Positions 47,595-57,128 of a DNA stretch of 64,000 bases are shown piece after piece; the stretch's first letter is position 1; each line of letters starts with the position of its first letter. Below the pieces are notes generated by a model, which saw only the letters and a list, made by a program, of their open reading frames with translations, did not search any database and had not been told where the DNA came from. Where the stretch lies: NCBI GenBank assembly GCA_001179505.1, contig CDMY01000273.1, forward strand, positions 1-64,000, in the 5' to 3' direction. This DNA is from Vitrella brassicaformis (Eukaryota; Sar; Vitrellaceae). The position numbers and the translations under genes are program-made.

Positions 47595-49002
47595 CAGCCA
47601 ATCAGCCACACGGCAATGAGGGAGTGTATGGTGTGCATGTGCGTGTGTGTGAAGGAAGCTGTTCCGTCATTCATTCGCCCACGAATGAGATTTCGTTCAT
47701 CATGGCGGTGAAGTCCTCTTCACTCATGTCGTGGTGCCAGCCCGTCGTCACAATCTACCACCCGATCCATCCATCCATCACACAGAATCATATCTACTAC
47801 AACGGAGCCTGGGTGTGGTGTGGTGTGCCTTCCTCCCTCCCTCCGCCTCTCACCTGGTACTTGGACCTTGAGGGCACAAAGTCGAGGTTTGGGTGTGAGA
47901 GGAAGACGCTCGACCGCCGGGCCCAGATGAAGGAACACCCAAACAGAGTGCCGTACTGCACCCTCTTGGGCACGGCCGTCTCCTGCATGCCATAGCCACA
48001 GCACACAAAGGTAAATAACACGTTGCTGTGCTGTGCTCTGTGTGTGGACAGACAGACGGGTGTGTCTTGGCTGTCTACCTGACCTGTATGTGGTGTATGA
48101 CTTGGTTGGCGGCTCGCTCCGTCGGGCACACCACCCACGCCATATCAGACTGCTGACCGTGACGCTTGAACCGAAACACGATGTCCTGCGGAGCCTGCAT
48201 CAAGACACACAGACACAAACACGCATGGCATGACGAACCATCCTTCTTCTATCTCTCGCCCACGCGCAGCGCACAGCCCATACCAGATCGACGTTCGCGT
48301 GTTTCTTGATGAAGTAGGCGAGATCGAGCCGGCCGTAGCTGGTGGGCAGCTCTGTGATGGTCACGGTGCGACGGAAGTTCTCTGGCCGCGCCAAGAACCG
48401 CAGATCCTCAGACAGACGCACATAACGCTCACACCTGAACGGACAGATCAGTCACAAATATGCACTGCACTGTGCATATATCGCTCCCTCCCTTACTGCT
48501 CGACAAATGCCTGGACATCGTATTTGTCCATGATCTTGACGCGAGTGCCCCTGGGCAGATGGCGCAGGAAGTCCTCACTGGCCGTCCCGCCCAGCGGCTC
48601 CTCACAGGCCACCATGGCCCGGCCTGTGGGGCGTCCGAGTCGAGACCGCATTATCAACACATCGTTGGCATCGACAGGCAGGCCCTCCTCCCTGCACGCC
48701 CTCACGATGGCTTCGGCGGTGCACGACTCGGGCGGCAGGTACTCGATGAGCAGACCCTCCTGACGCTCGAGCATCGGGCTGCAAACAGCCACAGCAAAGA
48801 AGCGAAGCAGGGGTCGTCATGTGTGCCACGTGTGCCGTGTGCTTGTTTCTTCTGTGAGGCTTACACAGTGTCGTCTGATGCACGGGCGATGATGCCGCTC
48901 GGAAAATGCCGAACTGACAGATCTGCAGCGAAAGCTTAACTCACGGAAGGGCATACAAGATGGAATGCATCGTCCTCCTCTACCTCTTGACGCATCGTCC
49001 AT
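47116..49002 (-). CDS. RRM-like RNA-binding protein
   Basis: Exons 48984-49002, 48865-48922, 48497-48778, 48284-48434, 48084-48194, 47854-47982 and 47754 downwards join in phase; two more exons end at the stop, 47116-47118. MDDASR is spliced to DLSVRHFPSG. The third exon reads as an RRM: GLLIEYLPPESCTAEAIVRA (beta-1/helix), then GRPTGRAMVACEE, equivalent to the RNP-1 region of hnRNP F-type RRMs. A second such region follows (RRTVTITELPTSYGRLDLAY, then MAWVVCPTERAANQVIHHIQ). The C-terminus is acidic (DEEKYADEDSACDTDIDEP). No other domain is recognised. The junction between the exon ending near 47695 and the next (near 47390-47340) is ambiguous: the obvious CAG acceptor breaks the frame and an AG 18 bases later keeps it. 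Confidence 0.65.
47561..47602. repeat. (CCAG)n tetranucleotide repeat
   Basis: About ten units of CCAG with two interruptions, inside an intron of the RRM-like gene. It is one of many short tandem repeats in introns here. Confidence 0.9.
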
Positions 49003-49460
49003 CCGCCTGAACGGGTTCAATGCCGTGCGGTGTGGTGGCGCAAAGGCGGCGTGGTGGGTCATAGATCTCCTTCGCAGATGGACGCCCCGTGATGCAGCGC
49101 TCGCACCGAGCTCGCCAGCATTGTTGCTTCTGGACACGAGGGCAGCTGGCACAGGCCGCACTGCAGCAGCTGGTCCGTCAGAACGGAGTGAAGGCGAGAT
49201 GAGTCGAGATGAGGGCCTCTTCTTGAAAGGCAAGGGAGGCGGCCGAATCATCCGCAAAGCTCTTCGGTTGTGGGTTTTGCGAATCGAAAGTCGCGAGCTA
49301 CAGCTCGCAGTTGTGGGGGCGTCTCGCGTTTTGGTTGATTAGAGCGGTTGTCGGGGCTTCAGCATGCTCCAGGGTAGCCTCGACTGTCAGAACGTTCTGT
49401 TGAAGCCTCTCATTGCAAACCTTAAGGCAGCCGGCGCCAGTTCCTGAGTTAGCGTTCCCC
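49003..49460. promoter_or_regulatory. divergent spacer
   Basis: 458 bp between the minus-strand start at 49002 and the plus-strand start at 49461. No motif stands out. Confidence 0.35.
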
Positions 49461-50141
49461 ATGGGCCTGGCGGCGTCTTGCTGCGGCAAGAACCGCAAGG
49501 AGCATGACGCCAGGTGACAGCCAACAGGCACCCCCTTGCCGCACGCGCTTACCCTGCCACATTTTGCAATGATGCGGCCTTGCCTTCCGATGGAGTTGCC
49601 TCTTCTGCATGCACCGCCCGTCTTGTCTATCTAATGTGTGAGTGTGTGCAGGCCCACGTTTGAGGTTGGGAGTCCCGCGCCATCTCCCCGTGGTGCATGT
49701 GATGACGGCACCTCGTCTGTCGAGTCGCCCTACTACGATTTTGTTTTGGACGTCGTTTCTGATCTCGACGAAGATGAAGTCTGCAGCGTGAGTCTCAGAA
49801 AGAGGAAGCACAGCCATGAGCTCTCTTTGCCCATCCATCATTTGAGATTGGTTGTCAGCGTCAGTGCTGTTTTGAGGAGTGCTGGAGCTCCCGGGAGAGA
49901 GACGGCAGCCGCACGCACCCCCGTGACCTGTTGGAGGCATCCAAAGAGTGTCTCGAGGTGAGGTGTGTGACACAGACACGGAGGCAATAAATTAACCCGA
50001 CAGCCGTTTGCCATCTAATCTACGTGTGTCCGTTGCATTCAGCAGCATGAGTCTCGCATTGCCACTCCAGAGACACTCCTCCCCACTGCCCGAGACAGCG
50101 CCACCTCAGCCGCCCACCAGATCGCATCTTCGTCCGCCTGA
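49461..50141 (+). CDS. small acylated protein of unknown function
   Basis: Four exons join in phase to 128 residues: 49461-49513, 49652-49787, 49859-49957 and 50043-50141. The N-terminus MGLAASCCGKNRKEHD fits dual acylation: Gly2 with Ser6 suits N-myristoyltransferase, and Cys7/Cys8 could be palmitoylated, followed by a basic patch. This predicts anchoring at the cytosolic face of a membrane. The rest is acidic (VVSDLDEDE) or Ser/Ala-rich with no known domain. The third exon (RQCCFEECWSSRERDG) has four Cys, possibly a small metal site. The next gene starts only 21 bp after the stop. Function is unknown. Confidence 0.65.
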
Positions 50142-50162
50142 CAGCACTCCACCAAGAGGACG

Positions 50163-51831
50163 ATGGCCAATGGCACCACTGTGCACCGCTCTCTCAGCGG
50201 CCCGCCGGTCTTTCCCCTGTCCGACCTACCCTCTACCCAGAAGACATCCATCCTCCGCGCCCTCTACGGTGCGGCGCGCAAGGCTGGGAAATACGAAAAG
50301 CTGGCCCATCTCCACCTCATCGCTGCCACTGGGGAGAAACTCGCCGCTGTTTCAAAGCCGCAGGCCGCGAAGGGCGAGGAGGAGGGCGAGGGCATCCGGC
50401 TGGTGGTTCATGGGGATGGGGCGACGGCCGATTGGAAGGAGCTTACAGGGCGGCTGGTGCTGCCAGTCAAGCAGGTCAAGGAGAAGGGCATTCGTGTGTC
50501 TGTGGAGGGAATGATGCCGGCAGGGGTGGATGTGGCGGCAATTTCGGCCAGTAGTGTCATCCTTGGTCCGATGCCTCAGGTGGAAGGAAAGGCAGGGCTG
50601 AGGTCATGATCATACCTGCCTCACGTCTCTGTTTCTTGCAGCTGGTGCCCTCTCCCTCTGCCAGCTGTTCGTCTTCCGGTCAGCACAAGATGGTCCACCG
50701 CAACGTCTCCTCGACCACCACACTGGCCGGCAAGGGCACCACATACGAAGAGGTGATACCACCGCCGCCTGTCGAGGATGGAGACAGCACAGGCAGGCCA
50801 GTCGGCATCGTCTGTGCGGAAGAGGCCAGACGGCAAGGGACTGATCGCAAGCCAAAGACGGCGGCACAGGTGGCGAAGAAGCCCTCTGTCGGGGCAGCCA
50901 CGAATGCCCGTGGCAAGGGGGCGGGGAAGGTCGATGGTGCAGTTGCGAAGCAACCAAAGGAAGCTGCCAAGGTGTGGTGTGTGTGTCAGTATACTTACAG
51001 GCAGCACAGGCGTCTTTGTGTCCACGTGCTGTTGCATGTTCCACTCAGGTGCCTCGTGGTGGTGCCCGCTACGACTCGCCCCCCCTCCACAAAGCCAAGG
51101 CCAGCGGCACCAGCAGCCACGGGACCACCCCTTCTCTCAAGGCTCCTCTCCTCCACCCCCGCCACCCACACAAGAGGGAGGACCCGCGGCCCAATCTTAC
51201 CCCACGGATGAAGAGCAAACCAGTCACAGCTGCTGCAGCCAACGTGACGCCACCGCATCGCACGACGACGTCGCCCTACGCCCACCAGCACACTCCTCTG
51301 AACACCATCAGGCCGGGAGCTGGAGCCCCGATGCACCCGTCTCGCACCACCCTGCCCGTGCGTTTTCCTTGCCCCGTGCCAGTGGACAAGGCCTTCCACC
51401 CGCCCTCGCCCTACCTCATGGCCGCCGTGCTCTCCAGCGACCCGCTGTCTCCGCCCAGGCAGCAGCACATGCAGCTCCACCTGATGCCCCACAATATGTC
51501 GTCTCCCTCGCTCCACCAGACGCCCGAGCGCAAGACAGTGACGGGCACGCCATGCCCTCCTGTCAACACACGCAACTTCCCGCCCATCACAGCGTCCCAT
51601 GGCGTGCAGATCGTCCCGCCACCTCCCCGGCCCCCGGGCGCCGGGCGGCCCGCTGGCGGTTTGCGAGGTGGGTCGGGTGGCGACGCCCGCTCCCGTGCCG
51701 TGGCGATATTGATGGACAAGATGGATGGGCGGGTAGTATCGACATCTCTATCGACATATATGGCTAGGTTGCACTGCAGCATGGCATGCGTTGAGGTGCG
51801 AGCAATGCAGGCAGCGTGGTTGTTGGGGTGA
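50163..51831 (+). CDS. proline-rich, largely disordered protein of unknown function
   Basis: Three exons (50163-50579, 50642-50971 and 51049-51831) join in phase to 509 residues. The first exon encodes a probable folded part: PVFPLSDLPSTQKTSILRAL (helix), then a strand-rich block (GIRLVVHGDG; LTGRLVLPVKQVKEKGIRV). The rest is Pro/Ser/Thr/Lys/His-rich without domains. The C-terminal about 40 residues (after LMDKMDGR) pass over a GTAGTATC donor-like site, so the true end may differ. The protein has no membrane segment or signal peptide. Function is unknown. Confidence 0.6.
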
Positions 51832-52332
51832 GTGGTTGGCTCAGCTGACCGGATGTGAGTGATACGGTAATGCAATATCGGCGGCTGGCTGTGTGATGGA
51901 TGGATGGATGGATGCGAGGGACGAGCAATGCAATGCAGGCAAGACAAAGGAAAAGTTAATACAATGAATGAAAGCCACCAGAGTCACGTGTGTCACACAT
52001 GCCATGCAGTAAGTACGAGTCTGTCTGCCAGACATCCATCCATCCATCTCACAGGCCAGGCTCCATCCATTCACACACACACAGCTGGGAAGGGCATGCA
52101 TTGGATGGATGTACGCCTTATGCACAAACAACCGCTGACAGACAGACAGGCATGAGAGAGAGTCCTCAGTCAGGGACACGCTCGTAAGAGCGAGCAGACC
52201 AGTGGCGTAGATCAGTGGACGTGACGCCCACACACATACCGTCACAGCGACAGAAAAATGGCTCTCACACAAGCCAAGCCATCGGCTTGCACCCACCCAT
52301 CCCGTCAGTCAGCATCACCGACCTCAGCCCGG
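51832..52332. other. intergenic between convergent genes
   Basis: 500 bp with GGAT/ATCC repeats at 51897-51914 and 52035-52048. I see no gene. Confidence 0.5.
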
Positions 52333-52683
52333 TCAGAACTCATGTGGGAGGTACTTGACGAAGCACACAAGGCTGGCCTTGTCGACAAGATCACACTCAG
52401 CGAGCGTCTTCATCTTGTCCTCGGTGATCTCCTTTCCCTTCCACTGGCACTGTATGCGGCTCTTGGGGATGCCGCCCTCCCACTTGAGCTTGTCAAGCAT
52501 CGCATCCACCGTCATGTCCCTGGTCAAACCCTCCAAAGTGATGGTCTTCTTGCCGCACCCGAAGTAGGTGTTGAAGGACACGCACATCCGCTCCCTTGCG
52601 CTGCTGGGTTGGGCAGAGTCATTGCGGGGAGGCGCTTGTGATGCTTGAGGAGCCGCATCGGATAATGATTGGCGTTGACCCAT
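52333..52683 (-). CDS. ubiquitin-like domain protein with an N-myristoylation motif
   Basis: A single exon of 116 residues. The ATG at 52683 is the first true ATG; the frame extends further upstream only through non-ATG codons. The head MGQRQSLSDAAP has Gly2 and Ser6, the N-myristoyltransferase pattern. Residues about 36-116 form a ubiquitin fold: KKTITLEGLTRDMTVDAML (beta-hairpin then helix with the TV pattern), GGIPKSRIQCQWKGKEI (GIP.s.i...GKe, matching the GIPPDQQRLIFAGK part of ubiquitin) and KTLAECDLVDKASL (matching the TLsDYNIQkESTL part). The protein ends HEF with no Gly-Gly, so it is not expected to be conjugated. It is probably a membrane-associated adaptor using the fold for binding. 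Confidence 0.8.
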   Translation of the reverse strand: MGQRQSLSDAAPQASQAPPRNDSAQPSSARERMCVSFNTYFGCGKKTITLEGLTRDMTVDAMLDKLKWEGGIPKSRIQCQWKGKEITEDKMKTLAECDLVDKASLVCFVKYLPHEF

Positions 52684-53441
52684 CTCTGCTCTCTTCGCAA
52701 CTCTGCTTCGCAGACGTCCATCAAGCACCTCGAGCCCTCGATGACGAAACAAAGAGCGTTGGATATCCTTTTCTGTTGGATGGGTTAAGATCTGTCCGTC
52801 AAACCCGAAACCCTACAATCTAACCCGAAACCCTCAATTGACCCTGATGGCCATACAGGCCACCAGCCCCGCTCCGGGGCTGTGAGGTGGCTGCTGGATC
52901 TGGTTTCCGTGAATGTGTGTGTTTGTTTGCATGTCTCACGCTTGTTTGCAGTGTGCGACGTGTGTTCGCAGTCAACGAGCGTTGTCCATTGTTTCTGCAT
53001 GTATTGTTCCCCTTCGCTTGCTTGATACGAACTGGTGCCTAGACGAACTTCGTCGCCCGTTCATGTATCTACTTAATCTAAAACTGGTTTGTGCGGCCCT
53101 CTGAGGTGACTCGTCGATTGTTTTGCAGCCGATTGAACTGACTGCTCGTCTCAGAAAGCACGGCCGCCATGTCCACTCACAGACACACGCACATGCACAT
53201 GCCTGCCTCCGTAGTTTACCCGTATCAGTATGGTCTCAGCAGCTCCTCTCTCGAACTCACACAATACAGACAGACAGACAGACAGAACAGTCATGCAATT
53301 CACCGTCACGCAAGACAACACACCATGCCAAACCGCCCACCGACCCCAAAACAGCGTAGCAACCCAACCCAACCCCCCTGCCGCAAACACCTTACACAAA
53401 CCCAGCAATGGCTAGAACCAACCAACCGACAACCCGATCTA
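52684..53441. other. upstream region of the ubiquitin-like gene
   Basis: 758 bp. It holds telomere-like sequence at 52799-52835 and otherwise CA/TG repeats. Weak plus-strand frames near 52913-53350 have repeat-driven composition, and I do not call a gene. Confidence 0.5.
52799..52835. promoter_or_regulatory. cluster of telo-box-like AAACCCT motifs
   Basis: Three AAACCCT-type units occur within 37 bp (aaccc-gaaaccctacaatct and aacccgaaaccctcaatt), about 120-150 bp upstream of the minus-strand start at 52683. The spacing is not a telomere array. It resembles the telo-box promoter element of plants. Confidence 0.45.
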
Positions 53442-56400
53442 TCAGTCGAGCACCATCAGGCCCTCTCCACCCTCCTCACCTCGGTCACCCTCTCCCACCG
53501 CTTCAGCAGCAGCAGGAGGGCCGCCACCATCCCCCGCCGTCACCAGCTCAAAGTACCGCCTAAAGTCCACGCGAAGAGAGGGGTCGCTGTCCGGCACCGT
53601 TTCCTCACCGAGCCAGAAAGTCGACCCAATGTGATAGACCCGCTGATAGTGGGCGTGCGGCGAGTCGGCATAGTCGTCAAACATCCACTCGGCCGCCGAC
53701 CCACTCTGCGAGCGGGGGGTGGCGGCCGTGTGTGTGTGGCTGGGCGAGTGGCCTGGAGAGAGGGCGGGGGTGGCGGGGAGGGGCAATGAATCTGTTTGCT
53801 GCTGATGGTGAAGCTGCTGAGGCGGCTGAGATGAAGCCGCAGAGCCACTAGCGTCTTGCTGTAGCTGCTGTTGCTGAGATGATGAATCCAATCCGATTTC
53901 CCGAGCCTTGCCGATCCTGTCGCCCGCAGAGCCCTGCCGAGCGCCAGAGGGAGACTCCCGATCATGCTCGTCTTCGCTCTCGTCGTCGAGATCGATCACC
54001 ACTGGCTCATGCTGCTCACGTTGGTGAGACTGCTGAGCCCGATGCTGAGTAGAATCAATCCTTCTTCTCTTGCTGTCTTGCAGAGACGAGTCAGCTGCTG
54101 CTGCTGCTGCTGCAGTCGGTGCTGCACCAGCACCACCAGCACCACTACCCAAAGCACCATCAGCCGAGGCCTCCCCACCGATCTCCCTCTTTCTCTCCTG
54201 CCCAGCATCTGGCTTGGAAGCAGGAGCCGCCCTGGCAGCCAGGCTCGCTACCACTCTCGCGCGGAGCTGCTTGAGCTTCTCGGCTGGGTCGGCTGCAGTC
54301 GGCTGGTTGGCCATAGAGGACGTGCCGACGCCATCCGTCGTCGGAGGGGCCTGCCTCGGAGAGATATCCATGGGTGCAGGTGCGTGGCCGGGTTGCTGCG
54401 CTTCGAGAGGAGGGGCGGCCTTCTTGCTCGGCGTCGACGGGCCGGTCATCGCAACGTCGGGCCGGTCGTCGCCCCTCACTCCTTCCCTCTCCATTGGCGG
54501 CGGCGGCGGCGGCGGCGGCGGCTGCATCTCCTCGTTGACCGCCTGCCCGACCCCTGGGGCTGGCTCAGCAGCTACCTCTGCAGCAGGCGATGCTGAGTCC
54601 CCCTGGAAGCGAGCAAACATCTTGGCATAACCAGAGAGCGCGGGTGACACAGCAGCGCCTTGGCCGTTCGGATGAGTGTCTCGGGCAGGGAAGGGCGGGG
54701 GAGGAGCTGCCACAGCGGGACCAGGAGTAGGAGTGGGAGTGGGAGAAGGGGTAGCAGGCGGCTGCTGCTCGCTGGCCACTGCTGGAGCTGCTGCTGGCGC
54801 TGCTGCTGGAGCTGCCTTCTTGGCATTCCGTGGCGACAGCTGCACCACCCGCTTCGGCTTAGCCGACTCCTTGGCCGTGCCAGCAGGGGCAGCCTTGCCA
54901 TCCTTCGCAGCAGCGGGCGGTGCCTTGGCCTTCTTGGGTGAGGCTTTCTTCTTGAGGGCCGGCGGCGGTTTGAGTCGTGGTGTCGGGGGTGGCTTCAGAC
55001 GAGAGAAGGGAGGGGAGGAGGGAGGCGTGCCACGACCACGATCACGACCACGGCCACTGCCGCTGTCCTTTGCTGACGGGCGAGGCCTCAACGTCACCAC
55101 ACGCCCGGACGGCGTCTCCAGGGGTGCTCCGCTCCCAGGGGAGAAATCTTCAGCTGATACACAGAGAGAGAGAGAGAGAGAGTCCAGCCACACACAAGTC
55201 ATCCGTCCTCCCGTCACATGTCCTCATTCCTGTCTGCATACATACCTGCATGGTGTGGCGAGTATGCTTCGGGCGGCATCATGGGCTGGATGGGGAAGGG
55301 CGGAAGCATGTTGCCGTCCATCCCTAGCTCACGGCCCGGCCCCGGCCCATAATGCCGCCCTTCATTGCCGTTGGCCATGTCATCTCGATAGACGTGCCGC
55401 ACGGGTGGGGGCGGGATGACCGGCGCACGACCCGGCGACAGCACCACGCGTCGGTGTGGCGGCATAGCCATGTCGAAGTCGCCTTGTGGCCGCAGGATGA
55501 CCTCGCGAGGCACCGATGGATGCATGCTGGGCGGCGGTCCATGAAGCAGAGGTGGTAGTTCAGGGGGTGTCAGAGGGGGGAAGCCGTGCAGCAGAGGTGG
55601 GGGGCTCCGGCGCTTGGGTGGGCCGGGGTGGCGACTGCCAGTGGGGGGCGGGGGCTGGGGGGTGGAGAGCATTGGGGGCCGGTAGGTGTCGAGGGCGCAT
55701 GGCTTGGTGGGGGCCTGGTCGCGCCGACAGAGGTAGAGATGCACCAGGGGGACGTCCTCGCGACGCAGATTTGGGTTGTCTATCAGGGGAAAGAGGGAGA
55801 GGGGGGAAGAAGCACACATACAGGCAGGCAGATACATACATGCCATGCCTGACAGCTCTCTGTGCTGTGCACCGACGTCCCTCCCCGCTCTCCTCTCCCT
55901 CCGCGATTGTTTGGCTGGCTGGCTGGGCCCGGTGGGCTATGTGTGTGTGTGTCTGTGTAAGTATGTTATGTGCTGTATGTGTCCGCCCCCCTTGCCCTGT
56001 GGGATCATGCGGCACGAGCGGACGTCGCACTGGGGCCGTCCCCTCTCCGCCTCGCAGTACTTGATGTCATGTCGGTCGCAGTAGTCCAGAAGCTCCTCGG
56101 CATGCACCTGGTTCCGCGCAACGCGGAACCACACCGGCCGCAGGTCGCGCGCATCCACCTCCCCAGGCACCAAACGACACCTGCACGTGTGAATGGAATG
56201 TGTCCACTCGTGGCGCGGTTGGTGCTTGTGCGCGATGGGCGCTTGTGTGAGTGTGTGTGTGCGAACCGGACCATGGGTAGATGACGAGAGGGTGGTCTCG
56301 TATAGAGTAGAGGACGTCCAGTACGCCGACCTCTGTGATGTTGTTGCCGGTCAAGTGGATCTCGCAGAAGGGCTCCTTGAAGCGCCAGATCGTCTCGGCC

Positions 56401-56971
56401 AGATGCCGCATGCCTGACAGACAGACAGCACACAAGAAGACGGCACTCCGCAAAGCAGGCACACAAGCACAGCACAGTCAGGCTCTCATGGTCTCTCTTC
56501 CTTCACACACGTACACGCGTCGGTGAGGAGGTTCTTGTACGCCTTAAATATTACGATTCTAACATCCAGTCGGAACCTGTCAAGCGCGTCCTACACCACA
56601 CACACACACACAACTGTCTGCCGAGAGTCCGGCAGGCACCGTCTCCCCCCCCTCCGTCCATCATGGCTCACGAGGAAGCGCTTCAGGTCGTTGTCGTTGA
56701 GGTCGTTGTCGGACAGGTCGATGACGAGCTCCATGGGGCGGCCCTGCCCGCTGCAGGCCTCCACCTGAGCACCTATCGCACCCATGCCTGTCACACACAT
56801 GCACAACGTGCGCTCAGGTACACATGACGAGGGTCTGGACCATGCCTACTGACATAGGTTGATCCACTTAGACCGCCTTCTGAGGTTCTGGCCCTGGACC
56901 TTCAGGTTCCATGCGCCGTCCAGATAGTACCACGTCTCGGAGGTGAGCAGATGCTGATGCTTGGGAGGCAT
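53442..56971 (-). CDS. leucine-rich-repeat protein with a SUMO-interacting motif
   Basis: The ATG at 56971 opens MPPKHQHLLTSETWYYLDGA, and exons join in phase to a stop at 53442, about 1,000 residues. The first 230 residues contain LRR units of the ribonuclease-inhibitor type: MELVIDLSDNDLNDNDLKRF and CEIHLTGNNITEVGVLDVLY. Next comes a Cys/His-containing block (ELLDYCDRHDIKYCEAERGR) and VPLVHLYLCRRDQ. The remaining 600 residues are Pro/Ala/Gln-rich and disordered, with basic patches (KKKASPKKAKAP). EPVVIDLDDESEDEHD near 54000 is a textbook SUMO-interacting motif, hydrophobic VVIDL flanked by acids. The intron after the exon ending at 55996 has a GC donor (CAGG|GCAAGG). LRRs here probably mediate protein contacts, and the SIM suggests nuclear SUMO-dependent recruitment. 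Confidence 0.7.
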
Positions 56972-57128
56972 CGTTGGTATGCCACAAACTAGAGTAAGGC
57001 GAGCTGAAAAAATGTCAGTCAGCTATTATCGCCGCGGGAGCGTCTGAAATAATCGGACTTGAACACCGGCCGCCCTCTCTTCCTTTATTCCCCTCCCTCC
57101 CTGACTCCTCTTGCGTCGGCCGCCAGCC
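56972..57128. promoter_or_regulatory. compact divergent promoter
   Basis: Only 157 bp separate the minus-strand start at 56971 from the plus-strand start at 57129, so both promoters must overlap. CT-rich sequence precedes the plus-strand ATG. Confidence 0.4.

Noticed and set aside
48923-48960. A 22-base intron (GTGAGT...TGCAG) near the start of the RRM-like gene that would restore the frame.
   Set aside because: A normal 60-base intron with donor GTAGAG at 48983 also keeps the frame and fits the intron sizes seen elsewhere in the window.
42294-56971. A functional ubiquitin/SUMO gene cluster (WDR48, ubiquitin-like protein, SIM protein).
   Set aside because: The genes have separate promoters and orientations with unrelated genes between them. 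Eukaryotic neighbours seldom share pathways, so this is probably coincidence.
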